Shown: one piece after another, positions 6,582 to 13,298 of the stretch
How the letters are laid out: each line of letters opens with the position of its first letter
How positions within the stretch are numbered: the stretch's first letter is position 1
Assembly (NCBI GenBank): GCA_947631655.1
Contig: CANRME010000026.1
Location: 1 to 13,298 of the forward strand
DNA: 13,298 nucleotides
Direction: 5' to 3'
Origin: an uncultured Bacilli bacterium
GTDB taxonomy: Bacteria > Bacillota_I > Bacilli_A > RF39 > UBA660
Translations under genes and position numbers: made by a program
Notes under the pieces: model-generated
Database searches by the model: none
Seen by the model: the letters and a program-made list of their open reading frames with translations, nothing else
Told to the model about the DNA's origin: nothing

Positions 6582-7354
6582 ACATCTCTCACCAACCCAT
6601 CTTTATCTAAATATATCTTATCAGTTAGTTCATAATACCCTAATTGTATTGACATATCTACTATAAATGGTAAATTATACCCTAATCTTTTAAATATCCT
6701 TTCTTCTTTAAATACCTCAGGTATATTACCTTCTAAAATAACTTTACCTTTATATAAACAATATAAATACTCAGTATCTAAACTAGTTTCTAAATTACTT
6801 GTAATATTAACTATCGTAATTCTATTTTTCTTACAATATTTAAATATTTTATTTCGCGTATTCTTATTAAACTCTTCTAAGATATTATCTAATATTAAAA
6901 ATGCTGGTTTTTCTATTAAAGCACATACTATTTTTAATATATAACTTTCTATTCTTCCTAATCTTTCTATTTCTAAATTCATAATAGGAAATATATCAAA
7001 TTTATTAAGTAATGTTCCTAACATTTCTTTTTTAGTTTTAATTTCATCGACATTCTTACTTAAACTATGTAATATTTCTTCTTTAACTTTTTTTCTTTTA
7101 AACTTTATGTCTTTATCTACTACTTTATAATATTTTGAAAGCAAACGAAAATTATCGTCATTAACAGGAATGCCGTTTATTTTAATCTCTCCTTCTGAAG
7201 CTAACTTATGCTCTATAATTCTAATTATAGTAGTTTTTCCACTATCTCCTATTATACTTATAGGATGTCCTTCTCTTACTTCTAAAGAAAGATTATTTAA
7301 TATTGTTACTTTATCTTTTTTATAACTTATATCATTAAGTACAATACTTTTCAT
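6572..7354 (-). CDS. ecfA1: Degenerate EcfA1-type ABC protein lacking catalytic motifs
   Basis: This is the first gene of the operon, an EcfA1-like protein judged by order and by its C-terminal LGYNLPFIVDMSIQL segment. The ATG at 7354 (260 residues) is chosen because AGGTGA lies six bases upstream; an in-frame GTG at 7363 has no such site. Numbering from 7354, the P-loop is GDSGKTT (36-42), keeping GKT but two residues shorter than GxxxxGK[ST]. The Q-loop Gln is Asp80. The signature LSGGQ is replaced by LGRIE (132-136). Walker B keeps Asp156 but has Asn157 for the catalytic Glu. The switch His is Ser186. Both partners therefore carry Asp-Asn instead of Asp-Glu. A role as a non-catalytic, perhaps structural or nucleotide-sensing, dimer is inference. 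Confidence 0.8.
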   Translation of the reverse strand: MKSIVLNDISYKKDKVTILNNLSLEVREGHPISIIGDSGKTTIIRIIEHKLASEGEIKINGIPVNDDNFRLLSKYYKVVDKDIKFKRKKVKEEILHSLSKNVDEIKTKKEMLGTLLNKFDIFPIMNLEIERLGRIESYILKIVCALIEKPAFLILDNILEEFNKNTRNKIFKYCKKNRITIVNITSNLETSLDTEYLYCLYKGKVILEGNIPEVFKEERIFKRLGYNLPFIVDMSIQLGYYELTDKIYLDKDGLVRDVWK

Positions 7355-7373
7355 TTCTTTCACCTATCTGTTT

Positions 7374-7379
7374 ATTATA
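7374..7379 (-). promoter_or_regulatory. -10 box of the ecfA-like/truA operon
   Basis: A perfect TATAAT on the minus strand lies about 20 bases before the ATG at 7354. Only T-rich sequence, without a clear -35 hexamer, lies 16-18 bases upstream. The leader would be about 14 bases, just enough for the Shine-Dalgarno. Confidence 0.55.
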
Positions 7380-7412
7380 CTATAAATTCTTTAAAAGAAA
7401 AGAAAAACATTT

Positions 7413-7440
7413 AAAAACAGATAAACCTTTGTTATCTGTT
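7413..7440 (-). terminator. Terminator of the surface protein gene
   Basis: A 9-bp stem AACAGATAA/TTATCTGTT (7416-7424 with 7432-7440), with a seven-base loop, is followed by five T on the minus strand. It isolates the surface gene from the ecfA-like operon. Confidence 0.85.
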
Positions 7441-7448
7441 AATTAACT

Positions 7449-9419
7449 TTATATCCCATCTTGAGCAGTTAAAACTGAACGAGAAGAGATATAGGTATGA
7501 CCTCCGCCTTCTATACGGCCAATCGAAAAAACCCCCGCAAAATCTTTGTGACTAGCAAGTCCTCCACGTAACATCCAGGACCAAGCATCACCGTCCGAAA
7601 CTATTTGAGGAAAATATGAATAATTACTATTCCATGCAGCATAAATACTACCATATTCTAAAATAGTTTCTTTTGTAGCATCACCTAAACGTCCTCTCTC
7701 CATCGTTCCATAATATACACTATAAGAATATTCTTCATAATACTTATCATCTATTGGAATATTTTTAATAGGTGAATCGGTTGCTTGGAATTCAGCTTGT
7801 TCAAAGTATGCGATACCATTTTGATTGACCATACATCCCATAACATATTCCATATCGCCGCCACTCATATCATATATACCATATACATTCCCTGTTGTAC
7901 TAACTTTTGTTCCCCCTCTATTCCATTTTCTCATATCCGGGCAAACTACGGGTAGTGTTCCATCACTATTCCACTCTACATCATCATCTAAATTTGTTTC
8001 TACACATCCAGTTGCAGTTCCACCATTGGGATAAATTTGATTATCCATACCCTGAAGTAAATTATTTTTCCATAGTTTACATTCTTCAAACAACATTCCT
8101 TCTATATTACAATGACTTTCATCTTTATATATTCCATACATGCTTTGGGTTAGATATGCTACTGCTCCCCATTCCATATTCTTCATTATATGCGTATCTA
8201 TTTCATCTTGGTTTAAATTATATTTACTTGCTTTTTGTAACTCTATATCTCTTGATGCATAAAAATACTGACTTATACTATTATTTATTTTACTTGTTTT
8301 ATTTGGTAATATTGTTATTTCACTAATCGCTCTTGAATTTCTACCAGTTGGATCTTGGGGATCACTTAGCTCAAATTTACCGACCCATATGCCTGGTAGT
8401 TCTGTTTCTCCAAATGTAAATGCTGGATGAGTATACCAATTTCCATTGATGGCATTTTCACAATCTTCTCTTATTGTTCCATTTCCTTCATTAATATATT
8501 TACAACTTACATTCCCGGTACTTGTTACTCCTTTTTCAAATTCGATGTTGATTATTTGTTTTGGTGCACTTTCACCAGCTACTGCATTAAATAATTGATA
8601 TTTATATCTCGGTATCCATACATACATTTGGAGTATATCTTCTTCGGTTATGGTTTGATTTATTCTTAATGTCCCATCTTCTTTATAAAATTTGTTTCTT
8701 ATTTCTTCATTTGTATTATCTATTAAGACAGCATTCCCCCATTTATGTTCATCGTAGTTATACCATTCTTTTGTTATATCTGCTATCTTCATGGTATTAT
8801 CTTCATTAAATGTCATTGGTATTAAGCCTTGATATAACTTTGGTCGGTTTGCTCCGCTTTCATCTCTATATGGTTCTTGGTATTCATATAATTTTACATC
8901 TGTTTCACTATCTACTTCTATTTTGAATTTTACTTTTTTATTGGCATTATCATTTTGATTACTTTCATCTTTTTTAAAATTTAAAGTTAAGGTATAGTTA
9001 TCTATTCCTTTTTCTTTTATTTCATTTTCTATTACTATATATCCATCTTCATAGGGTAATACTTTTTCTGGTTCAACTACTCCATTTTTAGTTAAGGTAT
9101 ATTTTAAATCATTATAATCTTCAAAATCATTATTTTCTATATCTATCTTTATATTATATTTAGTATCTAAATTACCAGTATTTTCTACTTTAAATTGTTT
9201 AGTTAATGAATCTCCTGGTATGGCATTATTTAAAGTTACAATATTGGAATCAGTATAAGTTATTTTCATAGTTCCTGCTGTTACTGTCATTTCTTCTGCT
9301 TTATCATTACCAATTATATTAGCAGTAAAGTAAGCATAAGAAACAGATATAATACATAGTAAATTTATACTTACTACTGATATTAATAATATTAAAGATT
9401 TTTTATCAAATAATTTCAT
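7449..9419 (-). CDS. Exported surface protein: TasA/camelysin-like N-terminus plus FGE/C-type-lectin-like C-terminus
   Basis: The protein has 656 residues. A hydrophobic export segment (8-30) ends in SYAYFTA, followed by TVTAGTMKITYTD and AIPGDSLTKQFKVENTG (67-83), the pattern of SipW-processed TasA/camelysin proteins. A beta-rich domain extends to about 175 and a linker to about 260. From MYVWIPRYKYQ (265-275) onward it resembles the formylglycine-generating-enzyme/C-type-lectin fold seen in many surface and tail proteins of gut Bacillota: WGAVAYLTQSMYG (417-429), GNVYGIYDMSGGDMEYVMG (510-528), then LRGG, AGVF and SSRSVL near the end. Cysteines 306/320, 437/447 and 472/493 could form disulfides. 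No LPxTG or C-terminal anchor is seen. AGGTAGG precedes the ATG. A divergent XRE gene and an operator-like palindrome suggest repression. The ligand is unknown. Confidence 0.75.
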   Translation of the reverse strand: MKLFDKKSLILLISVVSINLLCIISVSYAYFTANIIGNDKAEEMTVTAGTMKITYTDSNIVTLNNAIPGDSLTKQFKVENTGNLDTKYNIKIDIENNDFEDYNDLKYTLTKNGVVEPEKVLPYEDGYIVIENEIKEKGIDNYTLTLNFKKDESNQNDNANKKVKFKIEVDSETDVKLYEYQEPYRDESGANRPKLYQGLIPMTFNEDNTMKIADITKEWYNYDEHKWGNAVLIDNTNEEIRNKFYKEDGTLRINQTITEEDILQMYVWIPRYKYQLFNAVAGESAPKQIINIEFEKGVTSTGNVSCKYINEGNGTIREDCENAINGNWYTHPAFTFGETELPGIWVGKFELSDPQDPTGRNSRAISEITILPNKTSKINNSISQYFYASRDIELQKASKYNLNQDEIDTHIMKNMEWGAVAYLTQSMYGIYKDESHCNIEGMLFEECKLWKNNLLQGMDNQIYPNGGTATGCVETNLDDDVEWNSDGTLPVVCPDMRKWNRGGTKVSTTGNVYGIYDMSGGDMEYVMGCMVNQNGIAYFEQAEFQATDSPIKNIPIDDKYYEEYSYSVYYGTMERGRLGDATKETILEYGSIYAAWNSNYSYFPQIVSDGDAWSWMLRGGLASHKDFAGVFSIGRIEGGGHTYISSRSVLTAQDGI

Positions 9420-9513
9420 ATATACACAATCCTACCTCTATATTATTATAATTATTAAAACTTAAATACTTTGTCGATTATTAAATAATTTACTAGATGT
9501 CTATTATATAATA

Positions 9514-9542
9514 ATTATATACGTGGAGCGTATATTTGTCAA
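9514..9542 (-). promoter_or_regulatory. Consensus promoter of the surface protein gene
   Basis: On the minus strand TTGACA (9537-9542) and TATAAT (9514-9519) are both perfect and 17 bases apart, the best promoter in the window. The leader to the ATG is about 90 bases. Such strength usually needs a repressor; the spacer holds a palindrome. Confidence 0.9.
9517..9535. promoter_or_regulatory. Operator-like palindrome within the promoter spacer
   Basis: ATATACG (9517-9523) and CGTATAT (9529-9535) form perfect 7-bp arms around five bases. The palindrome covers the spacer from the edge of the -10 to the edge of the -35. This is a standard place for an XRE-family dimer to block RNA polymerase, and the xre gene is divergent, so autoregulation is also possible. 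Confidence 0.65.
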
Positions 9543-9585
9543 TAGCTATGAGCTAACAAGAAGTAAAATGAATATAGTGATTTGT

Positions 9586-9840
9586 ATGAATATAAATAGA
9601 TTAAAACAAATAAGAGAAGACCACGATTTAAAACAAACTTATGTCGCTAAAATACTAAAAGTTACTCAAGCTCAATACTCTAGATATGAACAAGGTCTTA
9701 ATGTCATTCCTATAGAAAAATTAAATATTTTAGCTAATTTATACAATACATCTATTGATTATTTACTATCTCGTACAGATATAAGAAAACCATATCCTAA
9801 ATCTAAGATAGAGTTTATTGATGAATATATCAAAATGTAA
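9586..9840 (+). CDS. XRE-family helix-turn-helix regulator
   Basis: This is a small DNA-binding protein consisting almost only of an XRE/Cro-type domain: LKQIREDHDLKQTYVAKIL (6-24) leads into the recognition helix region TQAQYSRYEQG (27-37), then IPIEKLNILANLYNTSIDYLL closes the five-helix bundle. The start is set at the ATG at 9586 (84 residues) because family members begin at this point. ATGs at 9568 and a GTG at 9523 are in frame but add an atypical extension, and no start has a strong Shine-Dalgarno. It is the only plus-strand gene and is divergent from the surface protein gene, with a palindrome between them. The layout recalls SinR control of tapA-sipW-tasA in Bacillus, but no SinI-like partner or oligomerisation domain is seen. 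Confidence 0.85.
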   Translation: MNINRLKQIREDHDLKQTYVAKILKVTQAQYSRYEQGLNVIPIEKLNILANLYNTSIDYLLSRTDIRKPYPKSKIEFIDEYIKM

Positions 9841-9872
9841 GTAATTTAATATTTCTAAAAAATTAAATTTTA

Positions 9873-9900
9873 CCAATTTTTAAAATTGGAAGGCTTTTTC
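9873..9900 (+). terminator. Probable terminator of the xre gene
   Basis: CCAATTTT (9873-9880) and AAAATTGG (9882-9889) can pair, followed by AAGGCTTTTTC. The stem is AT-rich, and five T come only after a short gap, so efficiency is uncertain. Confidence 0.45.
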
Positions 9901-9925
9901 TTAAAAAGGAAGCAAAATCTGTATT

Positions 9926-9953
9926 TTGATTTTAAAAGTTTAATTAATAATAT
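9926..9953 (+). promoter_or_regulatory. Possible promoter for the hairpin RNA
   Basis: TTGATT (9926-9931) and TAATAT (9948-9953) are 16 bases apart on the plus strand. This would start a transcript near 9960, just before the three-hairpin element. The region is very AT-rich, so chance matches are likely. Confidence 0.35.
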
Positions 9954-9959
9954 TCAAAT

Positions 9960-10035
9960 TTAGATTATACCTTACTTTGTAAGGTCAGAGCGTTGACAAA
10001 GTTCAATGCTCTGATGTAGGTAAACCTACATTTTT
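9960..10035 (+). ncRNA. Candidate small structured RNA of three adjoining hairpins with a terminator
   Basis: Three hairpins follow each other with no linker. Hairpin 1 is ACCTTAC/GTAAGGT (9969-9985, loop TTT). Hairpin 2 is a 12-bp stem with one G-U pair (9985-9996 with 10003-10014, loop CAAAGT). Hairpin 3 is TGTAGG/CCTACA (10015-10030, loop TAAA), followed by five T. The U-run exists only for plus-strand reading. The loop of hairpin 2 with its closing base, ACAAAGT (9996-10002), is the exact complement of ACTTTGT (9974-9980), the loop of hairpin 1 and its closing bases, so a kissing contact is possible. No known RNA family was recognised. It could instead be the 3' end of the xre transcript. 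Confidence 0.45.
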
Positions 10036-10051
10036 ATTTAACTTTATATAT

Positions 10052-10080
10052 AAAAAAGAAACCTACTTTTCTTCGGTTTC
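10052..10080 (-). terminator. Terminator of tilS-ftsH, overlapping the ftsH coding end
   Basis: GAAACC/GGTTTC pair (10058-10063 with 10075-10080) across an 11-base loop, followed on the minus strand by six T. The ftsH stop codon lies at the edge of stem and loop, so the last codons are part of the terminator. Confidence 0.75.
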
Positions 10081-12027
10081 CTCTATAGCTTTTTCAAGTT
10101 CTTCTCTAGTCATATCTTTATAACCTTTTATTTTTCTTGCTTTAGCTACTTCTCTTAATTTAGTCATTGTAACATCCACTGGTTTTACTTCATCTTCTGA
10201 AATTAACTTACCAGTACTAACTAATGAATCAATTTGTTCTTTAGTTAATGTTTCTGTTTCCATTAGAGTATCAGCAAGTAAGAATACTAAATCTTTATTA
10301 GCTTTTAAGACTTTTTTAGCTTCTTCGTAACAACTATTAATAATCTTTCTTACTTCGGTATCTATTTCTAATGCTACTTGATCACTAAAGTTACGAGCTT
10401 TATTATAATCTCTTCCTAGGAATACTCCTTCATTTTCTTCTTCTAATTGAATAGGTCCTAAATCTGACATACCATATTTAGTAACCATATCTCTTGCTAA
10501 ATTAGTAGCTTTTTTAAAGTCATCACTAGCACCTGTAGTAATTTTACCTAAGAATAAATCTTCACTTGCTCTACCACCTAATAATCCAATAATGTGTGCC
10601 ATTAACTCTTCTTTAGCCATAGGTCCTTGTGAATCTTCTTTAGGAAGCATCATAGTATACCCTCCAGCCATACCTCTAGGAATAATCGTAATCTTATGTA
10701 CTTCTCGAGCACCTTCAACTTTAATTCCTAATACGGCATGACCAGATTCGTGAATAGCTACTAAACGTTTTTCTTTTTCCGTAATCTTTCTTGAAGTTTT
10801 AGCAGGTCCAAGTAAAACTCTATCCGTTGCTTCATCTATTTCATCCATACTAATTGCATCTTTATTTCTTCTAACAGCAAGTAGTGCTGCTTCATTAAGT
10901 AAGTTCTCTAAATCAGCTCCACTAAATCCTGGTGTTCTTTTAGAAATATTTTCTAAATTAACATCTTTGGCAAAAACTTTATTTCTTCCGTGTACTCCTA
11001 GAATTGCTTCTCTTTCTTTAGCATCAGGTAAGTTAACTGTAACTTGTCTATCAAAACGTCCTGGACGAAGTAAGGCTGGGTCAAGAACATCTGGACGGTT
11101 AGTAGCAGCGATAATAATTATGCCCTCATTAGCACCAAAGCCATCCATTTCGGTTAGTAATTGGTTAAGTGTTTGCTCTCTTTCATCATGTCCACCACCT
11201 AAACCAGTTCCCCTTTGACGTCCTACCGCATCGATTTCATCGATAAATATTAAACATGGCGCATTTTGTTTTGCTTGTTTAAACATATCTCTAACACGAG
11301 ATGCTCCTACTCCGACGAATAACTCTACGAAATCTGAGCCACTTATATAATAGAATGGCACGTTCGCTTCCCCTGCTACGGCTTTAGCAAGTAATGTTTT
11401 ACCAGTTCCTGGAGGCCCTACTAATAACACTCCTTTAGGAATCCTTGCACCTAGTCTTTGAAATTTTTTAGGATTTTTTAAGAAATCGATAAGTTCACTT
11501 ACCTCTTCTTTTTCTTCTTTTAATCCCGCTACATCTGTAAATTTAACTTTACCACCATCATTGCTAAGTCTTGCTCTACTTCTTCCAAAATCCATTGACT
11601 TATTATTACCAGCTGCCATCTTCATAAATAAGAAGTAAGTTAAAACACCTAATAATACCAAAGGTAATATATTGCTAATAATTAATAATATTGCACTAGT
11701 TCCCGGATCTTTATTAACTTCATATTCTTTAATATTATTATCTTTAACATAAGTAGTAATAGTATCTACATCTTCTGGTATAACTTTAGCACTAAAAGAT
11801 TCTGTTTCTTTATAATCTTTTAATTTACCTTCCACATAATAAATACTATCATTACTCTTGGGAGTAATAGTAATCTCCGTAACATTTTTATCTTTTATTT
11901 CTTTATATAATTCCCCAGTTGTTAGTTCATGTACTTCATAAAATGTCATATTATAAAAATATAATGTTCCAAGTACCACAATTAATAAAACAAAATAGGG
12001 AAATATATTTTTAACTTTTTTATTCAT
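10063..12027 (-). CDS. ftsH: ATP-dependent zinc metalloprotease FtsH
   Basis: This is a membrane-anchored AAA+ protease that extracts and degrades misfolded membrane proteins and selected regulators, working as a hexamer. The 654-residue protein has membrane helices at about 8-27 and 111-133 around an extracytoplasmic domain. Its AAA domain has Walker A GPPGTGKT (204-211), Walker B FIDEID (261-266), the pore loop FVELFVGVG (233-241) and the second region of homology ATNRPDVLDPALLRPGRFDR (308-327). The zinc site is H426-E427-x-x-H430 with D503 as third ligand. Everything needed for activity is present. The tail (about 619-648) reads TMTKLREVAKARKIKGYKDM and onward, a SAP/Rho_N-like helix-turn-helix not typical of FtsH. 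AAAGGA precedes the ATG. It overlaps tilS by eight bases. Confidence 0.97.
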   Translation of the reverse strand: MNKKVKNIFPYFVLLIVVLGTLYFYNMTFYEVHELTTGELYKEIKDKNVTEITITPKSNDSIYYVEGKLKDYKETESFSAKVIPEDVDTITTYVKDNNIKEYEVNKDPGTSAILLIISNILPLVLLGVLTYFLFMKMAAGNNKSMDFGRSRARLSNDGGKVKFTDVAGLKEEKEEVSELIDFLKNPKKFQRLGARIPKGVLLVGPPGTGKTLLAKAVAGEANVPFYYISGSDFVELFVGVGASRVRDMFKQAKQNAPCLIFIDEIDAVGRQRGTGLGGGHDEREQTLNQLLTEMDGFGANEGIIIIAATNRPDVLDPALLRPGRFDRQVTVNLPDAKEREAILGVHGRNKVFAKDVNLENISKRTPGFSGADLENLLNEAALLAVRRNKDAISMDEIDEATDRVLLGPAKTSRKITEKEKRLVAIHESGHAVLGIKVEGAREVHKITIIPRGMAGGYTMMLPKEDSQGPMAKEELMAHIIGLLGGRASEDLFLGKITTGASDDFKKATNLARDMVTKYGMSDLGPIQLEEENEGVFLGRDYNKARNFSDQVALEIDTEVRKIINSCYEEAKKVLKANKDLVFLLADTLMETETLTKEQIDSLVSTGKLISEDEVKPVDVTMTKLREVAKARKIKGYKDMTREELEKAIEETEEK

Positions 12028-13298
12028 AATCTTTTTCCTTTCTTAAGTGTACTTTAATTATTATATCACATTTTTCGTAATTGTCTTCACAAAGTTGTGA
12101 TTTTTTAATACCTGGTATCCAAATGATTTCACCAGTACTATCTACCACTAATGGAATAGCATCTCTCCTACCTAATGGTACCTTTTCATCTATTAATATA
12201 TCTTTAATTTTTTTATGTCCTACCATATTCTTAACTTGCATCTTATCTTTAGCTTGTCTATTTCTTACATATAAAGGTAGTTTAACATTCTTACTTGATA
12301 ATCCTATACAATAATTAGTATGATTATCACTACTCTTAATATACTTAAAATTATAATTATTAATACTTAAATTATCTACTAATTCTTCCCTAAAACTATC
12401 GTATTCTTCATTCTTAAAATATAACTTATTATATTCTCTTACTAATACTTTACCCAGTGGTAAATTAATTTTCTTATTAGGTTTATTATTTATTTTTAAA
12501 TCCATAATACTATCTAATAACTTATCACTTAATACTTCTTCATTTTGATAGTTTCTTCTTAAATATTCTAATATTAATTCTTTTTGTAAAAACTCTTTTT
12601 CTTTATTTAACTTATCGATATAAATAACATTATTACTTACAACTATTCCATACTGTTCTTTTACAATACCAGCAATATACTCATTTGCTTCATATATCTT
12701 TTTACTAAAACTACTAATATGTTTATAAAAATTTTTATTTTCTTTTTCTAACATTGGTAACACATGATGTCTAATTCTATTTCTGGTATAGTGGTCTTCT
12801 TCATTAGTATAATCATTTCTATAAGGAATATTATTTTTATCTACAAACTCTTTAATTTCTGCCTTAGTTAAATTAATTAATGGTCTTATAATCGTATAAT
12901 CATCTTGGCGACTTTCTCTTTGAAATCCACTATAACCTTTTAAAGTCGCCCCTCTAACAATCCGCATTAACACGGTTTCTGCTAAGTCTGTTGCATGATG
13001 CGCCGTCATTATTACTTTAGCATCATACTTTTTTAACACTCTTTCATAAAAGTTATATCTTTCTTTATGAGCATAACTATGAAAATTTGTTTTTTCCTTA
13101 TGCGGTAAAATAAAGTACTCAAATAAACAATTATGTCTCAAAGCATAATCTTTAACAAACTCCGCTTCTTCCTTACTTTCTTCTCTCTTTTGATGATTAA
13201 CATGACATACGATAATCTCGTTTTTATATTTATCTTTTAACTCACACAATAAAAAAAGCAAGGCCATGGAATCAGGACCCCCTGAACAAGCTATGACA
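12020..13298 (-). CDS. tilS: tRNA(Ile)-lysidine synthase TilS (5' end outside the window)
   Basis: TilS uses ATP and lysine to change C34 of the CAU-anticodon tRNA-Ile to lysidine, so that it reads AUA; this is essential in most bacteria. About 425 codons are visible and the frame runs off the window edge. The PP-loop VIACSGGPDSM is encoded at 13265-13297, so only a short N-terminal stretch is missing. The ATG at 13267 lies inside this ATP-binding motif and is not the start. Further landmarks are HHATDLAETVLMRIVRGA, RPLINLTKAEI, and RNRIRHHVLP, which follows the tRNA-binding loop. The C-terminal TilS domain has DKMQV, GHKKIKDILIDEKVP and IIWIPGIKKS. The stop overlaps the ftsH start. In many Bacillota hpt lies between tilS and ftsH; here it is absent. 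Confidence 0.96.
   Translation of the reverse strand, partial: VIACSGGPDSMALLFLLCELKDKYKNEIIVCHVNHQKREESKEEAEFVKDYALRHNCLFEYFILPHKEKTNFHSYAHKERYNFYERVLKKYDAKVIMTAHHATDLAETVLMRIVRGATLKGYSGFQRESRQDDYTIIRPLINLTKAEIKEFVDKNNIPYRNDYTNEEDHYTRNRIRHHVLPMLEKENKNFYKHISSFSKKIYEANEYIAGIVKEQYGIVVSNNVIYIDKLNKEKEFLQKELILEYLRRNYQNEEVLSDKLLDSIMDLKINNKPNKKINLPLGKVLVREYNKLYFKNEEYDSFREELVDNLSINNYNFKYIKSSDNHTNYCIGLSSKNVKLPLYVRNRQAKDKMQVKNMVGHKKIKDILIDEKVPLGRRDAIPLVVDSTGEIIWIPGIKKSQLCEDNYEKCDIIIKVHLRKEKDYE

Noticed and set aside
7449..7620. C-terminal lectin-like end as the variable region of a diversity-generating retroelement
   Set aside because: The last codons show no concentration of AAY codons, and no reverse transcriptase or template repeat is present in the window.
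7825..8326. Two overlapping plus-strand reading frames opposite the surface protein gene
   Set aside because: They are rich in Phe, Leu, Tyr and His with no recognisable domain, lack ribosome sites, and mirror a well-supported minus-strand gene.
10967..11218. Plus-strand reading frame inside ftsH
   Set aside because: It is antisense to the highly conserved AAA domain and has no domain or ribosome site of its own.
1..13298. Mollicute genetic code (UGA as Trp)
   Set aside because: TGA acts as a stop at the end of the ecfA2-like gene, and the Trp codons checked are TGG.

Overview
The window comes from a low-GC, AT-rich Bacillota chromosome. TGG encodes Trp and TGA is used as a stop (end of the ecfA2-like gene), so it does not use the mycoplasma code. 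A CwlD-type amidase indicates a peptidoglycan wall. The gene order resembles the Bacillus block ecfA1-ecfA2-ecfT-truA-rplM-rpsI-...-cwlD, with losses and insertions. Gene content and the TasA-like/lectin-fold surface protein suggest an uncultured, host-associated Bacilli lineage (Erysipelotrichales/RF39-like). That placement is inference. All genes but one are on the minus strand, so the layout below runs from high to low coordinates.

13298-10063: tilS (its start lies outside the window) overlaps ftsH; hpt, which usually sits between them, is absent. FtsH carries a C-terminal SAP/Rho_N-like helical motif. 10062-9841: a short intergenic region with the ftsH terminator on the minus strand and, on the plus strand, a compact run of three adjoining hairpins ending in a U-run. 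This looks like a small structured RNA.

9840-7449: a small XRE-type regulator (plus strand) faces a 656-residue exported protein (minus strand). That protein has a TasA/camelysin-like N-terminal region and an FGE-sulfatase/C-type-lectin-like C-terminal region. A consensus promoter drives it, and a palindrome fills the -35/-10 spacer, a likely operator for the regulator.

7354-3617: an operon of two EcfA-type ABC proteins, truA, and a frameshifted FAD/Rieske oxidoreductase. Both EcfA-like proteins have lost every catalytic ABC motif, and ecfT is missing exactly where it would be expected. The coupled, intact reading frames suggest they are kept for something other than ATP-driven transport.

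3589-2580: rplM-rpsI with a strong promoter, a candidate L13 leader hairpin and a clean terminator. 2572-1465: an accessory Fic-domain gene flanked by three copies of one long-arm inverted repeat, two of them placed on its promoter. 1417-69: a PF06541-family membrane protein and cwlD. Several transcription terminators in this window overlap the ends of the coding sequences they follow. No stretch above 300 bases lacks a gene.
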